Positions 9,736 to 17,794 of a DNA stretch of 64,000 nucleotides are shown one piece after another. Numbering within the stretch: the first letter of the stretch is position 1; the number at the start of each line of letters is the position of its first letter. The stretch lies in NCBI RefSeq assembly GCF_902364365.1, contig NZ_CABJDN010000009.1, positions 1 to 64,000 of the forward strand. The letters are read 5' to 3'. The position numbers were made by a program, and so were the translations under genes. The notes under the pieces were generated by a model. The model was not told the DNA's origin and did no database searches. It was given only the letters and a program-made list of their open reading frames with translations. Source of the DNA: Bacteroides intestinalis (GTDB taxonomy: Bacteria > Bacteroidota > Bacteroidia > Bacteroidales > Bacteroidaceae).

Positions 9736-10461
9736 ATGATAAACGTACACTCCTACGAAAGTATGGGAACATTCGACGGGCCGGGTCTCCGGCTCGTCGT
9801 TTTCCTGCAAGGCTGTCCGTTCCGCTGTTTGTATTGTGCCAACCCGGATACAATAGACGCAAAAGGAGGGACACCTACCCCACCGGAAGAAATTCTGCAA
9901 ATGGCTATCAGCCAGAAAGTATTTTTCGGGAAAAAGGGTGGCATCACATTCTCGGGTGGTGAGCCTACATTACAGGCCGAAGCGCTTATACCTCTGTTCA
10001 AAGATTTGAAAGCAAACGGCATTCACATCTGCTTGGATACCAATGGCGGCATCTGGAATGAAAAAGTTGAAGAACTATTGAGTCTGACGGATTTAGTGCT
10101 GCTGGATCTCAAAGAATTCAATCCCGAACGCCATAAGAAGCTGACCGGATGTAGCAATACTAAAACTTTGCATACGGGCGCCTGGTTGGAGGAACAGAAC
10201 CGGCCTTTCTGGCTACGCTATGTATTAGTACCGGGATATAGTGATTTTGAGGAAGACATTCGCAATTTGGGCGAACATCTCGGCCAATATAAAAGCATAC
10301 AGCGGGTAGAAATACTTCCTTATCATCGCCTGGGCGTACACAAGTACGAAGCTATGGGATGGGATTACCAATTGAAAGAGGTAAAAGAAAACACTCCCGA
10401 ACAACTGGAACGTGCAGAAAAGCTATTTAAGGAATACTTCGAAACGGTTATAGTAAACTAA
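9736..10461 (+). CDS. pflA: Pyruvate formate-lyase activating enzyme (radical SAM)
   Basis: The protein has 241 residues. It uses S-adenosylmethionine and a [4Fe-4S] cluster to abstract a hydrogen from the radical glycine of pyruvate formate-lyase. The cluster motif CX3CX2C is seen as CPFRCLYC near residues 29-36, followed by ANPDT as in other PflA proteins. SGGEPTLQ near residue 75 is the SAM-binding GGE motif. It starts one base after pflB and ends at a strong hairpin, so the operon is two genes. Length and order match standard pflBA loci. Confidence 0.95.
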   Translation: MINVHSYESMGTFDGPGLRLVVFLQGCPFRCLYCANPDTIDAKGGTPTPPEEILQMAISQKVFFGKKGGITFSGGEPTLQAEALIPLFKDLKANGIHICLDTNGGIWNEKVEELLSLTDLVLLDLKEFNPERHKKLTGCSNTKTLHTGAWLEEQNRPFWLRYVLVPGYSDFEEDIRNLGEHLGQYKSIQRVEILPYHRLGVHKYEAMGWDYQLKEVKENTPEQLERAEKLFKEYFETVIVN

Positions 10462-10479
10462 GAAATAAGAATAAAAGGG

Positions 10480-10532
10480 ACGGGTGATAACAATATATGT
10501 AATACTGCATTACATATATTGTTATCACCCGT
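10480..10532. terminator. Long bidirectional hairpin terminator
   Basis: Perfect 24-bp arms at 10480-10503 and 10509-10532 surround a 5-nt loop. It lies between the convergent ends of pflA and the anti-sigma gene and should stop transcription from both sides. Confidence 0.85.
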
Positions 10533-10577
10533 TACATATATAGTCATTTCCTTTTGGAGGAAACGGTTATGTACTGA

Positions 10578-11861
10578 TTAGTAAGTCAGACGGATACCTG
10601 CCTGCAACGTAAAGTTCGTCGGATTTTCCTTTCGGATAGTCTCTATCGGAGAACCATCGTCAAAGAAATAGGAAACACCTGGTTCTACATATATTCCCAC
10701 TCTGTTACTAATATTATACTGAGCACCTACCGCACCCATTACCGAAAGTTGCACAGGCTTCACTGTTTCCTTTTCACTTCCTACCTTACCATAGACACAC
10801 TTCTCTATTGCACCACCGGCAGATACATACACCGTGAAACGTTTATCATTAACGAAACTCCAGTTCGCACGCACCGGAATACCGATATAGTGCAGTTTCT
10901 GATCCGTCTTTTCCGAACTGTTTTCATAAGTTATCTCAGACGAGAGCATCGTATAAGTCACACCGGTTTCCACCGAGAAGTTTTTCGGCAATGCTTTCCG
11001 CACCGATACACCAAAACTGAGCGGTTGCTTATGCTTGATATCTTTAACCTGACGGGTATTTTTCCGCAGATAAGGCACACCACCTTCAAAAACAAGTTCT
11101 TGTCCATCAGGAATATTCAGAACACCATTAGATACATCCGGCAAGTCCAACTTATCACTAAACATCGGACTGGAATTAGGACCGGACTGCATATCATTTC
11201 CCATTGTATTCATGGCAAGTGCTCCTGTGTTTCCAACAGACATACCAATCGCCCAACCTTTATTTTTCGTAGAAGATTTCTTTTCGGTCGGCAAATGCAG
11301 CTTGTCTCTACTGGAAGGACGGTATACCTCGCGCTCCTTTTCTTTAGAAGTTGAAGAAGAGTTTGATGGAATGACATCGTCTCCATTCGCCTTTTCTGTG
11401 CGCACTTCAGTGTCCTTTTCCTGTATCTGTGCACCCACTTCCGATATATTCTTTTCTGTTTCCAAATGTTGTGCCACAAGAGCTTGACGAGAGCTTTCCT
11501 GTTCAATCACTCTTCTGATAACAGACTCCGGTTCTTCTCCCTGCACATCCGGCTCTGCAGGTTCAGGCAGCACATCAGGTATAGCCGCTAAAGCCGGTTC
11601 GGCCGCACGACGCACATCGTCCACTACCGGACTTTGCAGCAACCAAAGACTGACGGACGACACAGCCACTAGCGCAACCGCCGCAGCCGTCATCGCCCAA
11701 CGGCGGAACAGAATCTTTTTCTTTGTCCCGATAACAGACATGGGTGCAGAAGTCGGCAATGCCTTCTCCAATCGCTCCCAGCCAGCATCAGGCAGCGGCT
11801 CGGAGTAATCATCCAACCGTTCCTTTATCTTTTTCAACCACAATTCATCATCTTTCATCAT
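10578..11861 (-). CDS. Dual membrane-spanning anti-sigma factor (Dma type) with C-terminal outer-membrane beta-barrel
   Basis: The protein has 427 residues in an unusual order: a short cytoplasmic-type N-terminus (1-54) with the amphipathic WLKKIKERLDDY helix, one transmembrane helix (about 55-75), a long charged, low-complexity linker (about 76-200), and a C-terminal stretch from about 203 with alternating beta strands ending in FTLQAGIRLTY, an outer-membrane barrel end. It would therefore cross the inner membrane, periplasm and outer membrane. This is the architecture reported for the Dma anti-sigma family of Bacteroides, which control ECF21 sigma factors and outer-membrane vesicle production. 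It lies 12 bp downstream of its sigma gene and should bind that sigma factor at the inner membrane. The start could also be the second Met at 11858. Confidence 0.8.
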   Translation of the reverse strand: MMKDDELWLKKIKERLDDYSEPLPDAGWERLEKALPTSAPMSVIGTKKKILFRRWAMTAAAVALVAVSSVSLWLLQSPVVDDVRRAAEPALAAIPDVLPEPAEPDVQGEEPESVIRRVIEQESSRQALVAQHLETEKNISEVGAQIQEKDTEVRTEKANGDDVIPSNSSSTSKEKEREVYRPSSRDKLHLPTEKKSSTKNKGWAIGMSVGNTGALAMNTMGNDMQSGPNSSPMFSDKLDLPDVSNGVLNIPDGQELVFEGGVPYLRKNTRQVKDIKHKQPLSFGVSVRKALPKNFSVETGVTYTMLSSEITYENSSEKTDQKLHYIGIPVRANWSFVNDKRFTVYVSAGGAIEKCVYGKVGSEKETVKPVQLSVMGAVGAQYNISNRVGIYVEPGVSYFFDDGSPIETIRKENPTNFTLQAGIRLTY

Positions 11862-11873
11862 ACGTCCTTTCCT

Positions 11874-12437
11874 TTAAGCATTGTTTTTCATCCACTCCCG
11901 CACTTTAGTAGCCAAAGTAGCTTTGGCACGCGTCAGCTGCGAAGCTGATGATTTCTCATTAATTCCCAGCATCTGGGCAATTTCCCTATGAGATTTATCT
12001 TCAAATATATACAAGTTGAATACGGTGCGATAACCAACAGGCAATTCACTGATAAACTGCATCAGCACCTTCTGAGGAATAGTATCCACTGTCGAAGCAT
12101 CAGGTTCTTCGTACGTTTCGGGTACGTTATCCAATCCTTCCGACTGGTTTATTACATCATTCTTGCGCAAGTATTGCAGCGCCGTATTCACCATAACACG
12201 CTCCATCCACGCCCGCAAGGAACCATCACCCCGCCAAGTGAATTTATCAAAAGAATCGAAGAGTTTCAGGAAACCGTCGTGCATCAGGTCTTCTGCCGTT
12301 TCACGGTCGCCCGCATAACGAAGGCACACGCTGAGCATTCGCCCAGCATAGCGCTCGTACAGCTCCTTCCTGGCAAGGTTGTCGCCTTGCCTGCACCGTC
12401 CTGCCAGTTCCTGTTCTTCCATTCTTTCCTTTGACAC
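11874..12437 (-). CDS. ECF sigma-70 factor (Das type, partner of the downstream anti-sigma)
   Basis: The protein has 187 residues. Region 2 is visible as AGRMLSVCLRYAGDRETAEDLMHDGFLKLF (about 30-60; cited in part), and region 4 as a helix-turn-helix around HREIAQMLGINEKSSASQLTRAK (cited in part, about 150-172). This is the normal size for an extracytoplasmic-function sigma factor. It directs RNA polymerase to an envelope-related regulon and is presumably held by the anti-sigma factor encoded 12 bp downstream. A TATCTTTG element lies 22 bp before its start. The divergent NigD-like gene is a natural candidate for its regulon, but no specific promoter motif was proven. Confidence 0.9.
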   Translation of the reverse strand: MSKERMEEQELAGRCRQGDNLARKELYERYAGRMLSVCLRYAGDRETAEDLMHDGFLKLFDSFDKFTWRGDGSLRAWMERVMVNTALQYLRKNDVINQSEGLDNVPETYEEPDASTVDTIPQKVLMQFISELPVGYRTVFNLYIFEDKSHREIAQMLGINEKSSASQLTRAKATLATKVREWMKNNA

Positions 12438-12458
12438 GCGTTTACCTTATAAATGCAA

Positions 12459-12466
12459 CAAAGATA
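12459..12466 (-). promoter_or_regulatory. -7 promoter element of the sigma/anti-sigma operon
   Basis: On the minus strand the element reads TATCTTTG, a full match to TAnnTTTG, placed 22 bp upstream of the sigma factor start. Confidence 0.65.
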
Positions 12467-12599
12467 GAAATACTGCACGTAGCGAACAAGAAATTAATTC
12501 TTTTGTTTCTTTAACAGTCATATGTGCAGTATTTCCCCTCATCATGCATTTTTTAAATACATGGAAAAAAATAAGATTAACTCCAAAAACATGCAATTG

Positions 12600-13298
12600 A
12601 TGAAAAAGCTGAGATTTTATTCGGTAATACTTCTGCTTACGTTTTTAGCGGTACCGATGTTACAGTCTTGTCTGGGTGATGCTGATGACACTTCTAATGG
12701 TACTCTTTTTACAATCGGTACCATAAAGGTTATTGAAGATAAGGAATACTATTTTAATCTGGATGACGGTGAAAAGATGTATCCCAGCGATACAACATAT
12801 ATACATAATTATACCGTGAATGACGACCAGCGCGTCTTCATTCATTTTCTTCCATTGGAAGAAAGTATTCCGGGATATAAGTATAACGTAAAACTGATCC
12901 AGATAGAAGACATTCTGACAAAGGATATCATTCCGCTGACTGAGGAGACTGCCGACAGTATTGGTAATGACCGTATTAATGTCGTCGAGTTGTGGATTAC
13001 AGGAAATTATCTAAACATAGAACATCAATTCTTCCACAACAATAATAGCAGTAAAAAACACATGTTGAATCTGGTCGTCAATCAAACAGAGCAAGCATCT
13101 GCCTCGGAAGATGATTATCTCACATTGGAGTTCCGCCACAATGCTTATGATGATGAGCCACGCACGCTGGGTTGGGGAGTTGTATCATTCAGATTGAAAG
13201 AGATAGCCAATCAACTGGTAGGAAAGAAGGGATTAAAAATTATCGTGAATACGATTTACGATGGAAAACAAACTTATACGGTGGACTTGAAAAAATAG
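12600..13298 (+). CDS. NigD-like lipoprotein
   Basis: The protein has 232 residues from the chosen ATG, which begins a lysine-rich signal sequence (MKKLRFYSV) ending in the lipobox LQSC, so it is exported as a lipoprotein. Longer readings from upstream put extra non-signal residues in front and are less likely; ATG at 12591 is the main alternative. The mature part is acidic with repeated beta-strand-like segments, and the ending WGVVSFRL resembles NigD-like proteins of Bacteroidales, whose molecular function is unknown. It is divergent from the sigma/anti-sigma operon, and NigD-type genes have been connected with Dma/Das regulation in Bacteroides. It ends at a T-tailed hairpin. Confidence 0.75.
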   Translation: MKKLRFYSVILLLTFLAVPMLQSCLGDADDTSNGTLFTIGTIKVIEDKEYYFNLDDGEKMYPSDTTYIHNYTVNDDQRVFIHFLPLEESIPGYKYNVKLIQIEDILTKDIIPLTEETADSIGNDRINVVELWITGNYLNIEHQFFHNNNSSKKHMLNLVVNQTEQASASEDDYLTLEFRHNAYDDEPRTLGWGVVSFRLKEIANQLVGKKGLKIIVNTIYDGKQTYTVDLKK

Positions 13299-13352
13299 CA
13301 GATCAAGTTAAACGAAAAGATATCAACCTAAACTATGACCTATTGAAGACGG

Positions 13353-13390
13353 AGAGGGTGCATTCCTAAAGTGGATGCACCCCTCTTTTA
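13353..13390 (+). terminator. Rho-independent terminator after the NigD-like gene
   Basis: An 11-bp arm at 13353-13363 pairs with 13375-13386 (one bulged C), followed by a short T run on the plus strand. Confidence 0.8.
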
Positions 13391-13430
13391 CATTTTATAG
13401 AAATCTTATTTCAAGAATTCAAAAATAGAT

Positions 13431-14447
13431 TTATAGCTGTACCAGGATACGGAATACCTTTCCCGGATTAGCTACCCACTCCGTCATTGCTTCCAATGCA
13501 TTTTCGGGCACTGCTACTTTCGTTATTAATTCTTCTACCGGACAAGTACCTGCCTTCATATAGTTGATTACCGCGCGGAAATCGGCCGACAACGCATTTC
13601 TGGAGCCTCGTATATCCAATTCTTTCTGAACAAAATACTTGGTCTGAAAAGCGACTTCACTTTTTGCATAGCCAATGCAGACTACACGCCCTGAGAAAGC
13701 AACTTCATCCACAGCCATTACATAAGTCACAGGACTACCGACAGCCTCAATCACAACATCAGCTCCAAAGCCTTCCGTAATCTCTTGAATCCGGCTATGC
13801 ACATCTTCCGTTTTAGAATTAACCGTATGAGAGGCTCCCATTCTCCGAGCCAGCTCCAACTTCTCATCATCCAGATCCACAGCAATAACAACGGCACCTC
13901 TAAGCGCAGCACGTACAATAGCACCTATGCCAATCATACCACACCCGATGACCATCACATATTCATTGTCAATCACCTGACCGCGTGAGACAGCATGAAA
14001 TCCCACACTCATCGGCTCAATCAAAGCACAATCACGGGGAGAGATGTCACCTGCCGGAATTATTTTAGCCCAAGGCAATACAGCATACTCACACATCACA
14101 CCATTCCGTTGCACTCCCAATGTTTCATTATATTCGCAGGCATTGACACGACCATTACGGCACGAAGCACATTTACCACAATTAGTATATGGATTCAGAG
14201 TTACATTCATTCCTTTTTCGAAGCCAGGCGGGACATCCGGACCTATTTCTTCAATTACCGCGCCCACTTCATGTCCCGGCACTACAGGTAATTTCACCAT
14301 TGGATTACGTCCCAGGAAGGTGTTCAAATCAGAACCACAAAAACCTACATATTTAATTCTCACCAACACCTCACCGGCACCAACCACCGGTTTTTCAAGT
14401 TCAACCACCTTCATTTCAGAGGGATTGACTATTTGAACTGCTTTCAT
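13431..14447 (-). CDS. Zinc-dependent medium-chain alcohol/polyol dehydrogenase
   Basis: The protein has 338 residues. The catalytic zinc ligands are visible in GFCGSD (about 36-41) and PGHEVG (about 58-63). The structural zinc site is the four-cysteine block CGKCASCRNGRVNAC (about 91-105), and the NAD(P) Rossmann motif is GCGMIGIGA near 168. Family members oxidise secondary alcohols of sugars and sugar acids. It is the last gene of a four-gene run with a FucP-like permease, an amidohydrolase and an aldo/keto reductase, so it probably oxidises an intermediate made from a deoxy sugar such as fucose. The exact substrate cannot be assigned from sequence. Confidence 0.85.
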   Translation of the reverse strand: MKAVQIVNPSEMKVVELEKPVVGAGEVLVRIKYVGFCGSDLNTFLGRNPMVKLPVVPGHEVGAVIEEIGPDVPPGFEKGMNVTLNPYTNCGKCASCRNGRVNACEYNETLGVQRNGVMCEYAVLPWAKIIPAGDISPRDCALIEPMSVGFHAVSRGQVIDNEYVMVIGCGMIGIGAIVRAALRGAVVIAVDLDDEKLELARRMGASHTVNSKTEDVHSRIQEITEGFGADVVIEAVGSPVTYVMAVDEVAFSGRVVCIGYAKSEVAFQTKYFVQKELDIRGSRNALSADFRAVINYMKAGTCPVEELITKVAVPENALEAMTEWVANPGKVFRILVQL

Positions 14448-14470
14448 TTTATATATTTGAAATTAATTGT

Positions 14471-15730
14471 TTAATCAATGACTTTATAACCTTTCCAGCC
14501 ATAGTAGGCACAGAAAATAAAGCAAATCATCGGCATACAGTAAGCTGCATAATAGACGTGCTCATTGGCGTGCATGAAATAAGCCGTCAGTTGAGGGAGA
14601 CATGCATTGCCGACAATAGCCATCACGAGAAAAGCCGAACCACTTTTTGTCTGGTCGCCCAATCCCTTCAAAGCCAGAGAGAACTGTGTGGGATACATAA
14701 TAGACATAAAGAAAGAGATAGCCAGCATAGCATATAATCCTACCATACCTCCCCAAACCATTACCACTCCGCACAAAAGAATATTCATTAAGGAATAAAC
14801 CAATAACATATCCTGCGGACGGAACTTCACCATCAATCCTGTACCAATCCAGCGCCCTACAAGGAAAGCAAGCATATAAAGTCCGAAGAAAGTTGTTGCG
14901 GTTTCTTCCGGCAGTCCTGCATAAGAACAGCAATAGACAAGGAATAAACTGTTTATCGCTGTCTGTCCGCCATTATAAAAGAATTGCGCAATTACCCCCC
15001 AACGCAAGTGTGAATGTTTCAGCACACCAAAATCAATCAGCTTTTCTTTCTTTGAACCGGAAGAAGGAGCTTTACTTTCATTCCCTATCTGTGGCAATTT
15101 AGAAAATACGAATACCACAGCTATGATAATCAGCAATAAAGCCAGCATCAGATAAGGAAACTTCATGGCATCCGTCTCTACCTGTATATAAGCCTGCCAG
15201 CCACCCGGATAATCTACAGGCAATGTATCACGTGTATAGTGCGTACCGCTCAGAATCAGCTTACTCAGAAACATAGCAGAAATAAAGGCTCCGAGTCCGT
15301 TGAAAGATTGCGCCAGGTTCAGCCGTCGCGGTGCTGTTTCGGGTGTACCTAAAACGGTAACATACGGATTGGCGGCAGTCTCCAGGAAACACATACCGGT
15401 AGCAATGATAAAGAATATGCAGAGGTAGGCCCAATAGGCTTTCAGCATGGCAGCCGGAAAAAAGAGCAAACCTCCCAATGCCGCCAACAATAAACCGAAA
15501 ATAATGCCAGCTTTGTAGCTATAACGCTTCATGAACATAGCTATCGGGATCGGAAAAATGAAGTAAGCAAGCCAATAAGCAGTTTCTGTAAATGACGCCT
15601 CAAAGGTGTTTAATTCACAAGTTTTCATCAACTGCCGTATCATTGTAGGAAGCAGATTACTGCTAATTGCCCAAAGGAAAAAAAGGCAGAAAACCAAGGC
15701 CAAAGGTATCGTATAAGTATTTTTTCTCAT
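14471..15730 (-). CDS. fucP: FucP-like MFS sugar:proton symporter
   Basis: The protein has 419 residues with about twelve hydrophobic segments, a major facilitator fold. The segment SFNGLGAFISAMFLSKLIL and the block FLETAANPYVTVLG (about 118-131) are typical of the FHS family that contains the L-fucose permease FucP. It sits in the inner membrane and would import a monosaccharide with protons. Its position, between genes for sugar oxidation, supports L-fucose or a similar deoxy sugar, but homologues also carry glucose or galactose. It is 15 bp from the amidohydrolase gene and 23 bp from the dehydrogenase gene, consistent with one transcript. Confidence 0.85.
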   Translation of the reverse strand: MRKNTYTIPLALVFCLFFLWAISSNLLPTMIRQLMKTCELNTFEASFTETAYWLAYFIFPIPIAMFMKRYSYKAGIIFGLLLAALGGLLFFPAAMLKAYWAYLCIFFIIATGMCFLETAANPYVTVLGTPETAPRRLNLAQSFNGLGAFISAMFLSKLILSGTHYTRDTLPVDYPGGWQAYIQVETDAMKFPYLMLALLLIIIAVVFVFSKLPQIGNESKAPSSGSKKEKLIDFGVLKHSHLRWGVIAQFFYNGGQTAINSLFLVYCCSYAGLPEETATTFFGLYMLAFLVGRWIGTGLMVKFRPQDMLLVYSLMNILLCGVVMVWGGMVGLYAMLAISFFMSIMYPTQFSLALKGLGDQTKSGSAFLVMAIVGNACLPQLTAYFMHANEHVYYAAYCMPMICFIFCAYYGWKGYKVID

Positions 15731-15745
15731 GGTATTATTATCTTC

Positions 15746-16669
15746 TTATTCAGACATGTTTTTGATATATGGCAATATGGGAAGATCAGTAAATCCATAG
15801 AATATCCGGGCATTCTCTCCGAGGAATAACCTTTTCTCATCTTCCTGCAAATCGGGTGATTTCACTATAAAATCATATGACATCTTGTAAGTGATTGCGG
15901 TAATAGTACGCGGGTAATCCGATCCCCACATCAATTTCTCCATCCCGACCAATTCGGCAGCTTCCCGTATAGCTTTTATTGCTCCCCTAAAGGGATAGAA
16001 TTCATCATTGAAAAGCCAGGTGATTCCTCCTGATTCAATCATCACATTGGAATGAAGGGCTAACCGTATCTGTTCTTTCCAATCCGGACGCGTCACCATT
16101 CCAAAATGCCCGATAGCAATTCTCAGCCGGGGACATTCCTGAATGACCTCCTGCATCTCGGAAATTTGCGTTGCTCCGGCCGCCAAGTCAATAGAAAGCA
16201 TCACATTTCGTTCTTCCATATAATGGAACATCTGCATCATTTCTTCACTATTCAGCATCACCCGCCCTTCTCTAAGCAACAGACGTTGAGCCGGGATCTT
16301 AATAGCTTTAAAACCTCTTGCTATCAGTTCTTTTGCCTGTGCCAGAAACCCGGGTTTACGAAACTCACACATTCCGCAAACAAAGAAACGACCGGGATAA
16401 CGGGAAACAACCTCTGCCAGATATTCATTCTGAATACCGTCTATAAATTCTTGCGTAATGACGGCAGCAGATACTTGCGCATAGTCCATGTTCGACAGGA
16501 AGACTTCTGCACTGTTCACTCCGTCCACCATAAAGGGAGGAACCATCTGACGGATTTCTCCCATAAACAACGAGCGTCCGTTATCCAGCGTACGAATGGG
16601 TAGATCATCTACCACTGTATCTTGCCGTAACCATAAATGGGCATGCGCATCAATTATTGTATAATCCAT
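15746..16669 (-). CDS. Amidohydrolase family protein, probable sugar lactonase (fuconolactonase-like)
   Basis: The protein has 307 residues. The N-terminal IIDAHAHLWL carries the HxH metal ligands of the amidohydrolase TIM barrel, and WGSDYPRT near residue 254 carries the conserved barrel-end aspartate. Such proteins next to an L-fucose dehydrogenase-like aldo/keto reductase are often L-fucono-1,5-lactonases, opening the lactone to the acid. That role is inferred from the neighbours; the family also contains decarboxylases and dihydroorotase-like enzymes. It lies 15 bp downstream of the reductase gene in the same operon. No signal peptide is present, so it is cytoplasmic. Confidence 0.75.
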   Translation of the reverse strand: MDYTIIDAHAHLWLRQDTVVDDLPIRTLDNGRSLFMGEIRQMVPPFMVDGVNSAEVFLSNMDYAQVSAAVITQEFIDGIQNEYLAEVVSRYPGRFFVCGMCEFRKPGFLAQAKELIARGFKAIKIPAQRLLLREGRVMLNSEEMMQMFHYMEERNVMLSIDLAAGATQISEMQEVIQECPRLRIAIGHFGMVTRPDWKEQIRLALHSNVMIESGGITWLFNDEFYPFRGAIKAIREAAELVGMEKLMWGSDYPRTITAITYKMSYDFIVKSPDLQEDEKRLFLGENARIFYGFTDLPILPYIKNMSE

Positions 16670-16684
16670 ATAGACAGCTATTTT

Positions 16685-17617
16685 TTAAGAATTAGCCCAA
16701 CTTACACGTTGCTGTTCTCCAATAATTTCCCGTACTTCATGTACCAATTCCCAGTCAATCGGTTCTTCTATAAAGGATACGTTCTTCTTTACATTCAGCG
16801 GATTAGCCGTACTGAATAAAGTGGTCGCAATTCGTGAATTACTTACAGAAAATTGCATAGCCAGTTTTTCTATAGGATAGTTTTTTGCCTTACAGTGTTC
16901 CATTGCTTTACGGCAAGCTTCCACCAGTGATTCAGGAGCCGGATGCCATTCAGGAACGCCACGCTCGCTCAATAATCCCATTGAAAGCGGAGAAGCGTTG
17001 ATCACTCCTACTCCTTTCGATTCAAAATAATCAAGAAAATCAATCAGTTTATCATCACACAAACAATAATGGCAGAAATTAAGGATCGATTCTACCGTAC
17101 CACTCGGAGAGTGATCAATCACCCATTTCAGGTTTTCAAGTTGTAAGTCGGTGATCCCCACATGTCCAACAATACCCTTCTCGCGTAAGCCGACTAATGC
17201 CGGTAATGTTTCATTAACAATCTGATTCAGATCGGCAAACTCAATATCATGTACATTTATCAAATCGATAAAGTCAATGTTCAGACGCTCCATACTCTCA
17301 TACACACTCTCTACTGCGCGTTTTGCAGAATAATCCCAGGTATTGACCCCATCTTTTCCATAACGTCCCACTTTAGTAGAGAGATAGTATTGGTCACGCG
17401 GAACATCTTTCAAAGCTTTCCCTAAAACAGTTTCAGCTTTATAGTGCCCATAATAAGGAGAAACATCTATAAAATTCATGCCTGCTTCGATGGCAGTAAA
17501 CACAGACTCAATTCCTTCTTTCTCTTTAATATCATGGAAAACTCCTCCCAAAGAAGAAGCTCCAAAGCTGAGAGATGACACTTTCATCCCTGTCTTTCCG
17601 ATTTCATGGTATTGCAT
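16685..17617 (-). CDS. Aldo/keto reductase, L-fucose/L-galactose dehydrogenase-like
   Basis: The protein has 310 residues. The catalytic tetrad is readable: Asp in NFIDVSPYYGH (about 48-58), Tyr in the same segment, Lys in LSTKVGRYG and His in LINVHDIEF. The GKTGMKVSSLSFGASSLGG start and the NFCHYCLCDDKL segment fit the branch that includes L-galactose dehydrogenase and D-threo-aldose 1-dehydrogenase, which oxidise L-galactose or L-fucose to the lactone. It is the first gene of the operon, with a -7 element at 17649-17656 and a palindrome at 17701 that is a likely LacI operator. The assignment to fucose rests on the permease and lactonase beside it. Confidence 0.8.
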   Translation of the reverse strand: MQYHEIGKTGMKVSSLSFGASSLGGVFHDIKEKEGIESVFTAIEAGMNFIDVSPYYGHYKAETVLGKALKDVPRDQYYLSTKVGRYGKDGVNTWDYSAKRAVESVYESMERLNIDFIDLINVHDIEFADLNQIVNETLPALVGLREKGIVGHVGITDLQLENLKWVIDHSPSGTVESILNFCHYCLCDDKLIDFLDYFESKGVGVINASPLSMGLLSERGVPEWHPAPESLVEACRKAMEHCKAKNYPIEKLAMQFSVSNSRIATTLFSTANPLNVKKNVSFIEEPIDWELVHEVREIIGEQQRVSWANS

Positions 17618-17648
17618 ATCAATTAAATTTAAAAGTTTTTAGATAGGG

Positions 17649-17656
17649 CAAAAATA
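17649..17656 (-). promoter_or_regulatory. -7 promoter element of the deoxysugar operon
   Basis: On the minus strand the element reads TATTTTTG, a full TAnnTTTG match, about 30 bp upstream of the aldo/keto reductase start. Confidence 0.6.
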
Positions 17657-17700
17657 GGGCAAGAATAATTTCAGGACAGCATGCAAAGTACAAAAACAAC

Positions 17701-17716
17701 ACGTAATGGTTTACGT
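17701..17716. promoter_or_regulatory. Candidate LacI-family operator
   Basis: ACGTAATGGTTTACGT has perfect 6-bp inverted arms (ACGTAA / TTACGT) around 4 bases. It lies in the divergent region between the deoxysugar operon and the LacI-type gene. Bacteroides LacI-family operators often have this ACGTAAA-type arm. It is about 45 bp upstream of the operon -7 element. Confidence 0.5.
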
Positions 17717-17794
17717 AAAAAAAACATCCTTTCATACCATCTTTTATCAGGGAATATGCTTTCTTTGTAAGTGAATCTAATAGCAGACTTTAAA

